Origin: an uncultured Verrucomicrobia subdivision 3 bacterium | GTDB lineage: Bacteria; Verrucomicrobiota; Verrucomicrobiia; Limisphaerales; UBA11358 | Direction: 5' to 3' | Assembly (NCBI GenBank): GCA_903875465.1 | Contig: CAIQWB010000011.1 | Span: 38,695 to 102,694, forward strand | DNA: 64,000 nt | Shown here: positions 8,250 to 17,240 of the stretch, piece after piece | How positions within the stretch are numbered: position 1 is the first letter of the stretch | Layout of the letters: each line of letters begins with the position of its first letter | Notes under the pieces: model-generated | Seen by the model: only the letters and a program-made list of their open reading frames with translations | Told to the model about the DNA's origin: nothing | Databases searched by the model: none | Program-made: the position numbers and the translations under genes

Positions 8250-11000
8250 ATGTGGGCGATGTCCAAAATTCTCGCAGGTATTTTGTTGGCGATGCTGGGG
8301 CTGGCCTCGGCCGCGCAGGCGGCTTTGGAACCGGTGGCATTGCGCTGTGATTACGCCGTCGATCCGCTGGGGGTGGATTCCGCCACGCCGCGACTGTTCT
8401 GGCAGGTGGCCAGCCATGACCGGGGTGAGCGGCAGACGGCCTATGAGGTGGTGGTGGCGACGTCCGAGGAGGCCCTCCATCAGCTGCAAGGCTGGGATAG
8501 TGGCCGGGTGGAGTTGAGCCAGACCTTGGGAATCCCTTACACCGGTGGGCATTTGACCTCCAGCGAGCAACTCTTTTGGAAGGTGCGGGTCTGGGATGCG
8601 GCCCGTCACCCGTCCGCCTGGAGCCGTCCGGCCACGTTCACCATGGGTATCCTGGCACCGGCGGACTGGCAGGCGTACTGGATCGCCGCTGCCGGCAATC
8701 AGACCAACCAAGCTTCCACACTGTTGCGCCGGGAATGGGTGGTGAAGCCCGGTTTGCAGCGCGCCCTGCTGCATGTCTGCGGCCTGGGCCAGTATGAATT
8801 GCGGCTGAATGGTGAAAAAGTGGGCGACGACTGGCTGTCCCCCGGGTGGTCGAAATATGACCGCACCTGTCTTTACGATACCCGGGATCTCACCGCCCGG
8901 TTTAAAACGGGCAGGAACGCCCTCGGTTTGCTGCTGGGCAACGGCATGTACAACGTGCTGGAAGTTTCCAATCGCTATACTAAATTCAGCGGCACCTACG
9001 GTCCGCAAAAGGCCATCGCGCAATTACGTTTGGAATATGCGGACGGCACCGTGGAAATCATTGGCACGGATGCCGCCTGGCGCGTGGCGCCGGGGCCCAT
9101 CACGTTTTCCTCCATTTACGGAGGCGAGGATTACGACGCCCGCCTCCTGCCGTCTGGCTGGGACCAGCCCGGATTTGATGACTCCGAATGGGCGGCGGCC
9201 ACCGAGGTCGAGGGGCCGGGCGGGCAGCTTAAAGGGCTTTCGGGTGCGGCCCCGCCGATTCAGGCGTTTGAACTGCGCCAGCCGGTGGCCACCTGGCCGA
9301 TTACCAATGGCAACGAGGTCTTTGACCTGGGCCAAAATGCCGCTTACATCCCCACGGTACGGGTGAGTGGGCCGGCCGGAAGTCGTGTTCGCCTCCTGCC
9401 GGCTGAGCTTACCAATGCCGACGGCAGCATCACCCAAATGTCCATGAACGCCAGCCGCAAGGACCCGGTGGCGTGCAGTTATATCAAGGCCACCGACGGG
9501 GTGGAGGAATGGACTCCGAAGTTTTTCTATGCCGGATGCCGCTACTATGAGGCGCACTTTTTCCCCGCCGCCCCGGGACAGCCGGCACCCCGGATCAAAT
9601 CCCTCACAGCCCGCGTGGTCAACACCGCCTCCGCCCCGGCGGGCGCCTTTGAATGTTCCAATCCGTTATTCAATCGCATTCACAACCTCATCCGGTGGGC
9701 ACAGCGCAGCAATCTGATGAGCTTGCTCACCGATTGTCCCCACCGCGAACGGCTGGGCTGGCTGGAACAGGACCATCTCAACGGGCCGGCCCTGCGGTAT
9801 GAGTTTGATCTGGCGCAATTGTACACCAAAATGATGAATGACATTGCCGACTCGCAATTGCCCAGCGGCCTGGTGCCGTCCATTGCGCCGGAATACGTGG
9901 CGTTTCGGGGGCCGGGGCAAACGGGCGATCAACGCAATGATTTTGCCGATTCCCCGGAATGGAGCAGCAGTTTTATTCTCGTGCCCTGGCAGCAATATGA
10001 ATTCGACGGTGACCTGGAGTTGTTCCGGCAGTATTACCCCGCCATGCGGCGGCACGTTGCCTACCTGGGCACGCGCGCCAACCGTGGCATCCTTGATTAT
10101 GGGTTGGGTGACTGGTACGACATCGGCCCCAAACCGCCTGGTTATTCCCAACTAACACCCAAGGAACTAACCGCCACGGCCTATTATTATGAGGATGTCG
10201 CCGTCATGGCCCGCGCTGCCGCCATGCTGGGGCACCGGGCAGACGCGCAAACTTACGCCGCACTGGCCACCACCATTCGCAATGCCTTCAACGAGCGCTT
10301 TTATCACACGGACACCGGCAGCTATGCCACGGGTTCGCAAACGGCCAATGCCATTCCGCTGGTATTCGGCATTTGCGAGGAAACCAACCGGCCGGCCGTG
10401 TTGGCCGCCATCGTCCGCGATCTCCATGAGCGGGGCTTGACTGCGGGCGACGTGGGGTACCGGTATCTCTTGCGGGCGCTGGCCGACGGGGGGCGCTCGG
10501 ATGTGATTTATGCTGTGAATAATCAGTCGGAAAAACCCGGTTACGGCTACCAATTAAAAAAGGGGGCCACGAGCCTGACGGAGGCGTGGGATGCCGGGCG
10601 CCATTCGTCGCAAAACCACTTCATGCTCGGCCAGATCAATGAATGGTTTTACCACGACCTGGGCGGGATCAGCAGCGATCCGAAAGGTCCGGGGTTTCAG
10701 CAGATCCTCCTCAAGCCCCAGCCCGTTGGCGGGGTAACCTGGGTGAAAACCAGTTATGCCTCCCTTCATGGGAACATCATCAGCCAGTGGGGGCGTTCGC
10801 CGGGCTGGTTTGAGTTGCAGGCCACCATTCCCGCCAATACCACGGCGACGGTTTTTATGCCCGTGCGGGCGGGAGGGAAGGTTAAAGAAGGTGGTTCGGC
10901 GGCGGAAACCCGGTCCGGGGTGAAATACCTGCGCACCGAAGCAGGCCGGGCGGTTTATGCCGTGGCCTCGGGAACGTACGATTTTAAGGCGGAGTATTGA
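8250..11000 (+). CDS. Secreted alpha-L-rhamnosidase, GH78
   Basis: Hydrolyses terminal alpha-L-rhamnose from plant or microbial glycans. A signal peptide is visible (MWAMSKILAGILLAMLGLAS, cleavage near AQA). The 916 residues cover the usual bacterial GH78 plan: an N-terminal beta-sandwich, a carbohydrate-binding-like jelly roll (LHVCGLGQYELRLNGEKVGD, WSKYDRT), the (alpha/alpha)6 catalytic barrel with the hallmark TDCPHRERLGW (about residue 495) and GDWYDIGP, and the late GATSLTEAWD (about 772) with QNHFMLGQINEWFYHDLGGI, then a C-terminal beta-sandwich. It stands alone, with no regulator or transporter beside it. An upstream ATG within the same hydrophobic leader is possible but gives no better signal peptide. 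Confidence 0.93.
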   Translation: MWAMSKILAGILLAMLGLASAAQAALEPVALRCDYAVDPLGVDSATPRLFWQVASHDRGERQTAYEVVVATSEEALHQLQGWDSGRVELSQTLGIPYTGGHLTSSEQLFWKVRVWDAARHPSAWSRPATFTMGILAPADWQAYWIAAAGNQTNQASTLLRREWVVKPGLQRALLHVCGLGQYELRLNGEKVGDDWLSPGWSKYDRTCLYDTRDLTARFKTGRNALGLLLGNGMYNVLEVSNRYTKFSGTYGPQKAIAQLRLEYADGTVEIIGTDAAWRVAPGPITFSSIYGGEDYDARLLPSGWDQPGFDDSEWAAATEVEGPGGQLKGLSGAAPPIQAFELRQPVATWPITNGNEVFDLGQNAAYIPTVRVSGPAGSRVRLLPAELTNADGSITQMSMNASRKDPVACSYIKATDGVEEWTPKFFYAGCRYYEAHFFPAAPGQPAPRIKSLTARVVNTASAPAGAFECSNPLFNRIHNLIRWAQRSNLMSLLTDCPHRERLGWLEQDHLNGPALRYEFDLAQLYTKMMNDIADSQLPSGLVPSIAPEYVAFRGPGQTGDQRNDFADSPEWSSSFILVPWQQYEFDGDLELFRQYYPAMRRHVAYLGTRANRGILDYGLGDWYDIGPKPPGYSQLTPKELTATAYYYEDVAVMARAAAMLGHRADAQTYAALATTIRNAFNERFYHTDTGSYATGSQTANAIPLVFGICEETNRPAVLAAIVRDLHERGLTAGDVGYRYLLRALADGGRSDVIYAVNNQSEKPGYGYQLKKGATSLTEAWDAGRHSSQNHFMLGQINEWFYHDLGGISSDPKGPGFQQILLKPQPVGGVTWVKTSYASLHGNIISQWGRSPGWFELQATIPANTTATVFMPVRAGGKVKEGGSAAETRSGVKYLRTEAGRAVYAVASGTYDFKAEY

Positions 11001-11187
11001 TTGATGTCAGGCAAGGCTGGTGATCGTCCTGCGTAATAGGAACAGAACTGGTTTGCCGAGGTAAGATGGTTGCTTGCCTGAGGGTATTTATACCTTCCTC
11101 GTAAGCCAGTTCCACTGGCCAGGGCGATGGCTGCTCAGCCATGCCACAATGCCATGCTCTCCACAAGCCTTACAACCGGCTTGGAAT

Positions 11188-11703
11188 TCAAGGTCCGTGC
11201 GGAGCCGCAGATGGGGTCAATTTGCCAATTACCTCAAGGAAAGCCGCTTTATCCATTCCGTCATCGACCCGTTTTAGGATGTTCCCATGGGGGTCGATGA
11301 TGATTGTCGTGGGTGTGCCGAAGACTTGGTAATGACGCACTGTCTCAGCTGCCTGCGGGTCAGCCAGATCTATCATCACCGGGATAAACCCGGCTTGGAT
11401 GGTGCTTTCCACCTGCTGGTCGGCCAAGACCTTGCGTTCCATGATATGACAGGGAACACACCATTTGCCGGTGAAAAAGACGATGATCGGTTTATTTGAT
11501 GTGGTCGCGAGTTGTTGGGCCGAGGCGAAGTCTTTGGCCCAAGTAATTTGGTTGGACGGGACGTAGAAATCGTACCACAGCCAGGCGAGAGAAACGGGGA
11601 TGGTGCTAAGCCAGAACCAGCGCCAAAACACTTTGGACGTGAATTGGCGCGCCGGTGATCCTGGCGCAGTAGACGGTAGTTTTTGGGCTGGGGTTTCTTT
11701 CAT
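11188..11703 (-). CDS. Membrane-anchored thioredoxin-like protein
   Basis: A 171-residue protein with one N-terminal membrane helix (about residues 26-45, WRWFWLSTIPVSLAWLWYDF) and a thioredoxin fold carrying the redox motif W-C-V-P-C (Cys82, Cys85) in the context FFTGKWCVPCHIMERKVL. This resembles the thioredoxin-like domain of DsbD-type and DUF255-like proteins. The cis-proline region reads YQVFGTPTTIIIDPHG. It probably acts in periplasmic disulfide reduction or repair; the substrate cannot be told. Neighbours on both sides are on the other strand, so it is monocistronic. Confidence 0.85.
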   Translation of the reverse strand: MKETPAQKLPSTAPGSPARQFTSKVFWRWFWLSTIPVSLAWLWYDFYVPSNQITWAKDFASAQQLATTSNKPIIVFFTGKWCVPCHIMERKVLADQQVESTIQAGFIPVMIDLADPQAAETVRHYQVFGTPTTIIIDPHGNILKRVDDGMDKAAFLEVIGKLTPSAAPHGP

Positions 11704-12082
11704 AGAATATCGGGGGTGATAATCCGGGCACGGCTTGGGTGAAATTAGTTGGTTTTTGCCAGGCCATCACGGTTGAACCGCTCGGCGGCTCTGACTTGGG
11801 TGATCTTGATTTCCAAGACCGAAGCTTAGTTGGTTTGTTTTTAAAATCGAGTGCTTTCCATATAATCATCACCGGCAAATAAAATCAACCGAACCGGCAA
11901 AAGCATCAATCACCCAATGGCTGCCGTGTTTCACGTTTCCGTGACGTTGGATTTGGTCGGTTTATTTAGGGCAGCGGTGGTCCACTATCCCAGGGAGGTT
12001 GTTTTTTGCTGCTTGCAACGAGTTTGTCCTTGGGAGCAAGATGCAGTTCAGCAAGCCAGCAGGGCCGCGGGAAAGGCAAGAA
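11704..12082. other. Divergent intergenic region
   Basis: About 380 bp between the thioredoxin-like gene (leftward) and the DUF2339 gene (rightward). The AT-rich middle (about 11830-11900) probably holds the divergent promoters. No convincing ORF or RNA was seen. Upstream in-frame starts for the DUF2339 gene exist at 11999 (TTG) and 12041 (ATG, preceded by GGGAG). Confidence 0.5.
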
Positions 12083-15000
12083 ATGGACTCGGCAATACCT
12101 TTCATCATCCTAATAGTTTTGGGAATTCCCACCGCAGTGGTGATCTGGCTGATTGTGCGGGCCGTTGGTGCCGGGCATCGCCTCGAAGAATTATCCCGGC
12201 GGTTGCAGGACATGGAATTGGAATTGATCCGCCTGAAGCGGGACCAGGCAGGGGCACCAACCCCGCCGGCAACTCCCGCGGCCCAGCCCACCCCCGCGAG
12301 TGTTGCGCCTCCGGAAGAACCACTTGCGCCATTTAGAGTGGATGAAAACCCCCTCCGCCCGGGTGCCAAAATGTGGGCCGATTCTACGGTCTGGCAACCC
12401 GTGCCAGCGCCAGTAACCTGTCCCGCACCACCGCCGGCCCCAACTCCAGTCCTGGAGTCGCGGCCGCCGTGGCCAATCCCGCCCACAGCGGCCACGGCTT
12501 TCAGGCCTTCGACGCCACCCTTGCCCCAAATTAATTGGGAACAATTCATGGGGGTCAAAGGTTTTGCGTGGATCGGCGGCTTCGCCCTCTTCCTGGGAGT
12601 CGCCTTTTTCGTTAAATACTCATTCGACAACAATCTAGTGCCACCCGCACTCCGCGTGGCCATTGGTTTTTTGACAGGCCTTGGCCTGCTGGTCGGCGGT
12701 ATCGCGTTATCCCGGAAAAATTTCGCCGTCCTCGCCCAGACGCTGTGGGCAACGGGAATTGTGATTCTCTATGCGGTTACCTTCGCCTGCCGCTCCGTTT
12801 ATCATTTTGAGTTTTTCGGACCTGTTCCCACGTTTCTGCTGATGGTGTTAATCACCACCACGGCGTTCCTGCTGGCCGTCCGGATGAATGCCCTGGTGGT
12901 GGCCATACTGGGCATGCTGGGCGGTTTCCTGACACCGGTGCTGCTTGCCACCGGTCAGGATAATCCACTGGGGCTCTTTGGTTATCTGGCCATTTTGGAT
13001 GCCGGCCTCATCGCTGTGGCCTTGAACCGCCGGTGGCATTTTCTCGTTGCCCTCGCGGCCCTGGGAACGGGTCTCATGCAAGCGGGCTGGGCGGAGAAAT
13101 TTTTTGAATCGGAACAGTACTTTGCCGGGAATAAAATCTTGCTGGCCCTGGCCGCGTTGCTGGGGTTCAACCTGTTATATCTCGCGGCCAGCCGCTGGGC
13201 GAAATCGCGTGGGCAAACGAATGACTGGTTGTCCGGCTCCACCCTGGGGCTGACCGCCGTGGCGATGGCCTTGAGCGCTTGGTTTACGAGCTTCACCCCG
13301 CTGGCGCAACGCCCCGGGCTCATGTTTGGGTTCCTGTTTGTGCTGGATGCCGTGGCGATTGGCCTCACGCTAGTGGATCGGAAAATGAGCCGGGCCCAAC
13401 CGCTGGCCGGCTTCGCCATCTTTTCAGTGCTCGCCTGGTGGACGAGAAATTTTCTATCCATGGATTTGCTAAATACGGCGCTGGTGTTTTATTTCCTCTT
13501 TGCGGTGGTTCACACCGGTTTGCCGGTGCTGTTGCAGCGGCGGTTTGGGCTCCCCGGGCCGACGCTGGTTAATCATGCCTTTCCCATGGTGGCTTTGGGG
13601 CTGGTACTGGTGCCAGTCTTTCAACTGGCGAGTCCTTCCTGGCTGGTCTGGCCCGTCATTTTGCTGGTCGATTTACTTGCGCTGGCACTCGCGGTATGCA
13701 CGGCCACGTTATTGCCCGTGCTGGTGGTGCTGGTGTTGACACTGGCTGCCACCGGCCTCCTGATCTTTAAAATACCAGCTGATCTCACCGGGCTGACGCC
13801 GGACTTTTTATTGCTGGGAGCCTTTGCGATTTTCTTCATGGTCGCTGGTGTCTGGCTGGTGAGGAAATTCAAGCCTGCGGCCTTCACCACCGGAATTGAT
13901 TTAAGCCATCCGCTGGCCACGCCCGCCGCAGTGGCGGCGGTTCTGCCCGCGTGCTCCATTATCCTGCCGTTTTTATTGCTGATCATGGTCTCCACCCGCC
14001 TGCCGATGATCAACCCTTCGCCCTTGTTTGGACTGGCTTTGTTACTGGTGTTATTATTGCTGGGGATCACCCGCTTGTTTGCGCTGGACGCATTGCCGGC
14101 GGTGGGGCTGTTGTGTCTGGCGGCACTGGAATGCACCTGGCATTTTCGTAATCTTGACCCGACCGATTCAGAGCAGCCAATGAAATTAATTTTGGCGTGG
14201 TATTTGATTTTTTACACCGCTTTTACCCTGTTTCCTTTCCTCTTTTGGCGCCGTTTCATGGACCGGGTGTCACCCTGGGCAGTGGCGGCGCTGGTGGGGG
14301 TGCCGCAATTTTTGCTGATTCACCGCTTTGTGAGTGCGGTGCATCCCAATGCCTTCGTGGGCTTGCTGCCTGCGGCCTTTGCGGTGCCTGCCCTGGTGGG
14401 CTTGGTGGTGATTCTTAAAAAAATTCCGGCGGCTATTCCTGCCCGCTTGAGCCAAATCGCCTGGTTCGGCGGGGTGGCCTTGTTTTTCATCACCCTGATT
14501 TTCCCCCTCCAGTTTGACCGGCAATGGCTGACGCTCGGCTGGGCTCTGGAAGGGGTGGCATTGCTGTGGCTGTTTCACCGGGTGCCACATCCCGGTCTGC
14601 GGCTGGCGGGCACTGGCCTGCTGGTGGCGGCCTTTGTGCGGCTGGCGTTCAATCCGGCCGTGCTGGAATATCATGCGCGGGCCACCACCGCCATCTTCAA
14701 CTGGTACTTGTATGCCTATGGGCTGGTGACCGTCTGCCTGTTTGCCGGGGCCAAACTCCTGGCTCCACCCCGGCAGTTTATTTTGCAAACCAACGCGCCG
14801 CCACTCCTGGCCACCCAGGGAACCATTCTGCTGTTTTTGCTGCTCAATATTGAAATTGCGGATTTTTTCAGCATGCCCGGGGCGACGCTTGCCTTTGAGT
14901 TTAGTGGCAGTTTTGCCCGCGACATGACGTATTCCATTGCCTGGGCTTTGTTTGCCCTGGCCCTGCTGATTTATGGGATTATGAAAACCACAGCTTCTGC

Positions 15001-15199
15001 GCGGTATGCGGCCATGGGGCTGCTCGGGGTGGTGCTGCTGAAATTGTTTCTACATGACCTGGCCCAGTTGGGCCCGCTCTATCGCATAGGTGCGTTTATT
15101 GGTGTGGCGGTGGTGGCAATGCTCGCCTCCTTTGCTTACCAAAAGTTTTTTTCGGCCAATCCCAAATTGAAGGAACCGCCTCATGAAACGCCGTCGTGA
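12083..15199 (+). CDS. DUF2339 polytopic membrane protein
   Basis: Large integral membrane protein of the DUF2339 family; function unknown. Start chosen at the ATG at 12083, which is preceded by a GGCAAG and opens directly with a membrane helix (MDSAIPFIILIVLGIPTAVV); the ATG at 12041 is an alternative. After the first helix come a short coiled coil (LEELSRRLQDMELELIRLK), a proline-rich linker of about 90 residues, the family signature WEQFMGVKGFAWIGGFALFL followed by GVAFFVKYSFDN, and then more than 20 hydrophobic segments to the C-terminus. Its last 17 bases overlap the DUF3999 gene; this pairing recurs in Gram-negative bacteria, suggesting a two-part membrane complex. Confidence 0.88.
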   Translation: MDSAIPFIILIVLGIPTAVVIWLIVRAVGAGHRLEELSRRLQDMELELIRLKRDQAGAPTPPATPAAQPTPASVAPPEEPLAPFRVDENPLRPGAKMWADSTVWQPVPAPVTCPAPPPAPTPVLESRPPWPIPPTAATAFRPSTPPLPQINWEQFMGVKGFAWIGGFALFLGVAFFVKYSFDNNLVPPALRVAIGFLTGLGLLVGGIALSRKNFAVLAQTLWATGIVILYAVTFACRSVYHFEFFGPVPTFLLMVLITTTAFLLAVRMNALVVAILGMLGGFLTPVLLATGQDNPLGLFGYLAILDAGLIAVALNRRWHFLVALAALGTGLMQAGWAEKFFESEQYFAGNKILLALAALLGFNLLYLAASRWAKSRGQTNDWLSGSTLGLTAVAMALSAWFTSFTPLAQRPGLMFGFLFVLDAVAIGLTLVDRKMSRAQPLAGFAIFSVLAWWTRNFLSMDLLNTALVFYFLFAVVHTGLPVLLQRRFGLPGPTLVNHAFPMVALGLVLVPVFQLASPSWLVWPVILLVDLLALALAVCTATLLPVLVVLVLTLAATGLLIFKIPADLTGLTPDFLLLGAFAIFFMVAGVWLVRKFKPAAFTTGIDLSHPLATPAAVAAVLPACSIILPFLLLIMVSTRLPMINPSPLFGLALLLVLLLLGITRLFALDALPAVGLLCLAALECTWHFRNLDPTDSEQPMKLILAWYLIFYTAFTLFPFLFWRRFMDRVSPWAVAALVGVPQFLLIHRFVSAVHPNAFVGLLPAAFAVPALVGLVVILKKIPAAIPARLSQIAWFGGVALFFITLIFPLQFDRQWLTLGWALEGVALLWLFHRVPHPGLRLAGTGLLVAAFVRLAFNPAVLEYHARATTAIFNWYLYAYGLVTVCLFAGAKLLAPPRQFILQTNAPPLLATQGTILLFLLLNIEIADFFSMPGATLAFEFSGSFARDMTYSIAWALFALALLIYGIMKTTASARYAAMGLLGVVLLKLFLHDLAQLGPLYRIGAFIGVAVVAMLASFAYQKFFSANPKLKEPPHETPS

Positions 15200-17174
15200 T
15201 TTATTGCTGCCGCTGCTCTGGGCCACCGCGCTTGCCGGTGCTGCTCTCAGAGCCGAAGCCGTCCTGCCGGATGCTTGGGCGCAGGATCAAGACTTCACAC
15301 TGGGCACCAACGGGCTGGTAAAAATCAGTTTGCCGTTGACCACCCTCAATGCGGCACGGCCGGCGTTGGAAGATTTGCGACTCTATGACGAGGCGGGGAG
15401 GGAGCAACCCTATTTGATTGAGGTCCCGGTGCCAGCCGCCAAGCGGGTGGCCAACGCCAAATCGTTTCAGATATCGCTCAATGCCAGCACCACTTTGATC
15501 ACGCTGGGGACGGGACTGTCCCAGCCTATTGCCGGGGTCACTTTGGAAACACCGGCGCAGAAATTTATCAAGGCCGTGCGCGTCGAGGGCTCGGCCAATG
15601 ACCTTGACTGGCAGTTGCTGGCCCAGGGGCAGCCGATTTTTCGCGAGCCTTATGGGGCCAGTCACACTTTTATTGCCCTGCCAGCTGGACCATATGCCTG
15701 GTTGCGGGTCACTGTGGATGACCAGCGTTCGCCGCCCATTCCCTTTACCGGGGCAACCATTCATGCGGCGGCGGGGGCAGCAGCCCCGGTGGATTGGGTG
15801 CCAGCCACCGTGGTTGAGCGCGATGAAAATCCTGGTTGCACCCGGCTGGCATTGAATCTGGGGGCGGCGAATTTGAACGTCGCCGAGGTGCACTTACAAA
15901 CCACCCAGCCGCTCTTCATGCGGCAGGCGGCGCTGGCTATGCCGCAAATTAATGGGGATTCGTTGACGGAACAGACCATCGCCCAAGGCGCCCTTTTTCG
16001 AGTGGCCGTGGCGGGCCAGAGTCCCGCCGAAAAGCTGTCGGTGGCATTGGAAAAGGTCATTCCAGCCCGGGAGATGTATGTGTTCATCACGAACGGGGAT
16101 AGTCCGCCTCTACCGATTACCTCGGTGCGCCTGGCGTGCCGTCCGGTCTACCTGGTGTTTTTGGCACCGCACGCCGGCATCTTTCACTTGCTCACGGGCA
16201 ATCCCAAGTGTGCCGCGCCGGTGTATGATCTGGCGGCGTTGAATCTCAATGTGCCAGCCATCGCCGTTGCCCCGGTGACCGTGGGGCCTCCGGTGGATAA
16301 TGCGGCATATCATGCGCCTGAGGTGTTGCCGGGACTGGCCCCAGCCGGGGCCGCGCTCGACGTGGCCGCCTGGGGCTGCCGGCAGCCGGTAAAAATCTCC
16401 CGGCCGGGCGTGCAGCAAATTGAATTCGACCCGGCAGTGCTCGCGCATGCCCGGCCCGATTTTGCCGATGTGCGCCTGATGCACGGCAGCAACCAGGTGC
16501 CATACATCCTGCAACGCACCTCCATTTCCCGCCGGCTGGATCCGGTCCTGGCGATTGCGCCCGCTCCTAAAAACCCCAAAATGAGCCGCTGGACCATCAC
16601 GTTTCCGCGCGCTGGCCTGCCCGTCACGCGCCTGGCTTGCAAGGTGCGCACGCCCTTGTTTGAGCGCACGATGTGGCTCGAGGAGGAGTTCACTGACGAA
16701 CGCGGTGATCAACAACTCTTGCAGGTAGGCGGCGGTGCCGGGTGGCGGCAAACCCCCAACCAGCCGGTCGCCGACTTTGCCTTGTCGCTGGCTACGCGGA
16801 TGAAAAGTGCCACCCTGATCCTGGAAACGGACAACGGGGATAATCCGCCGATTGATTTGGGCGGTGTCACCGCCTTTTATCCGGTCACACGGTTGCTGTG
16901 CAAGGCGAACCCGCAGGAGGTGCTGTATCTCTATTATGGTCAGCCGCGCGCCGGCGCGCCAAGTTATGATCTCAGCCTGGTCGCCAATCAATTGCTCGCC
17001 GCAGAAAAGCAGCCGGCGACCCTGATGGGCGAGGAATCGCTCAAACCGGCCGCCTGGGCTGGCAATGCCGTGCCCGGGAAGGGCGGCATGATATTCTGGG
17101 GCGTGCTGTTCGTGGTCATGGTGGTGCTGCTGGTGATTATTGCCCGGCTGCTCCCCAAACCACCGCCTGTTTGA
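15183..17174 (+). CDS. DUF3999 family membrane-anchored periplasmic protein
   Basis: A 663-residue partner of the DUF2339 protein. It has a signal peptide (MKRRRDLLLPLLWATALAGA, then ALRAEA), a long beta-rich periplasmic region resembling repeated sugar-binding-like sandwiches (for example LPLTTLNAARPALEDLRLYD with EAGREQPYLIEVP), and a C-terminal membrane helix (MIFWGVLFVVMVVLLVIIAR) followed by a short basic tail. Function is unknown; the architecture suggests a periplasmic sensor or ligand-binding subunit anchored at both ends. It overlaps the upstream gene by 17 bp, so the two are translationally coupled. Confidence 0.85.
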   Translation: MKRRRDLLLPLLWATALAGAALRAEAVLPDAWAQDQDFTLGTNGLVKISLPLTTLNAARPALEDLRLYDEAGREQPYLIEVPVPAAKRVANAKSFQISLNASTTLITLGTGLSQPIAGVTLETPAQKFIKAVRVEGSANDLDWQLLAQGQPIFREPYGASHTFIALPAGPYAWLRVTVDDQRSPPIPFTGATIHAAAGAAAPVDWVPATVVERDENPGCTRLALNLGAANLNVAEVHLQTTQPLFMRQAALAMPQINGDSLTEQTIAQGALFRVAVAGQSPAEKLSVALEKVIPAREMYVFITNGDSPPLPITSVRLACRPVYLVFLAPHAGIFHLLTGNPKCAAPVYDLAALNLNVPAIAVAPVTVGPPVDNAAYHAPEVLPGLAPAGAALDVAAWGCRQPVKISRPGVQQIEFDPAVLAHARPDFADVRLMHGSNQVPYILQRTSISRRLDPVLAIAPAPKNPKMSRWTITFPRAGLPVTRLACKVRTPLFERTMWLEEEFTDERGDQQLLQVGGGAGWRQTPNQPVADFALSLATRMKSATLILETDNGDNPPIDLGGVTAFYPVTRLLCKANPQEVLYLYYGQPRAGAPSYDLSLVANQLLAAEKQPATLMGEESLKPAAWAGNAVPGKGGMIFWGVLFVVMVVLLVIIARLLPKPPPV

Positions 17175-17240
17175 TAATAAACGTGCATAAAACAAATACG
17201 ATATAAAGCAAAGTTTTGCCGGGCGTTTTTCCCGTCGCCC

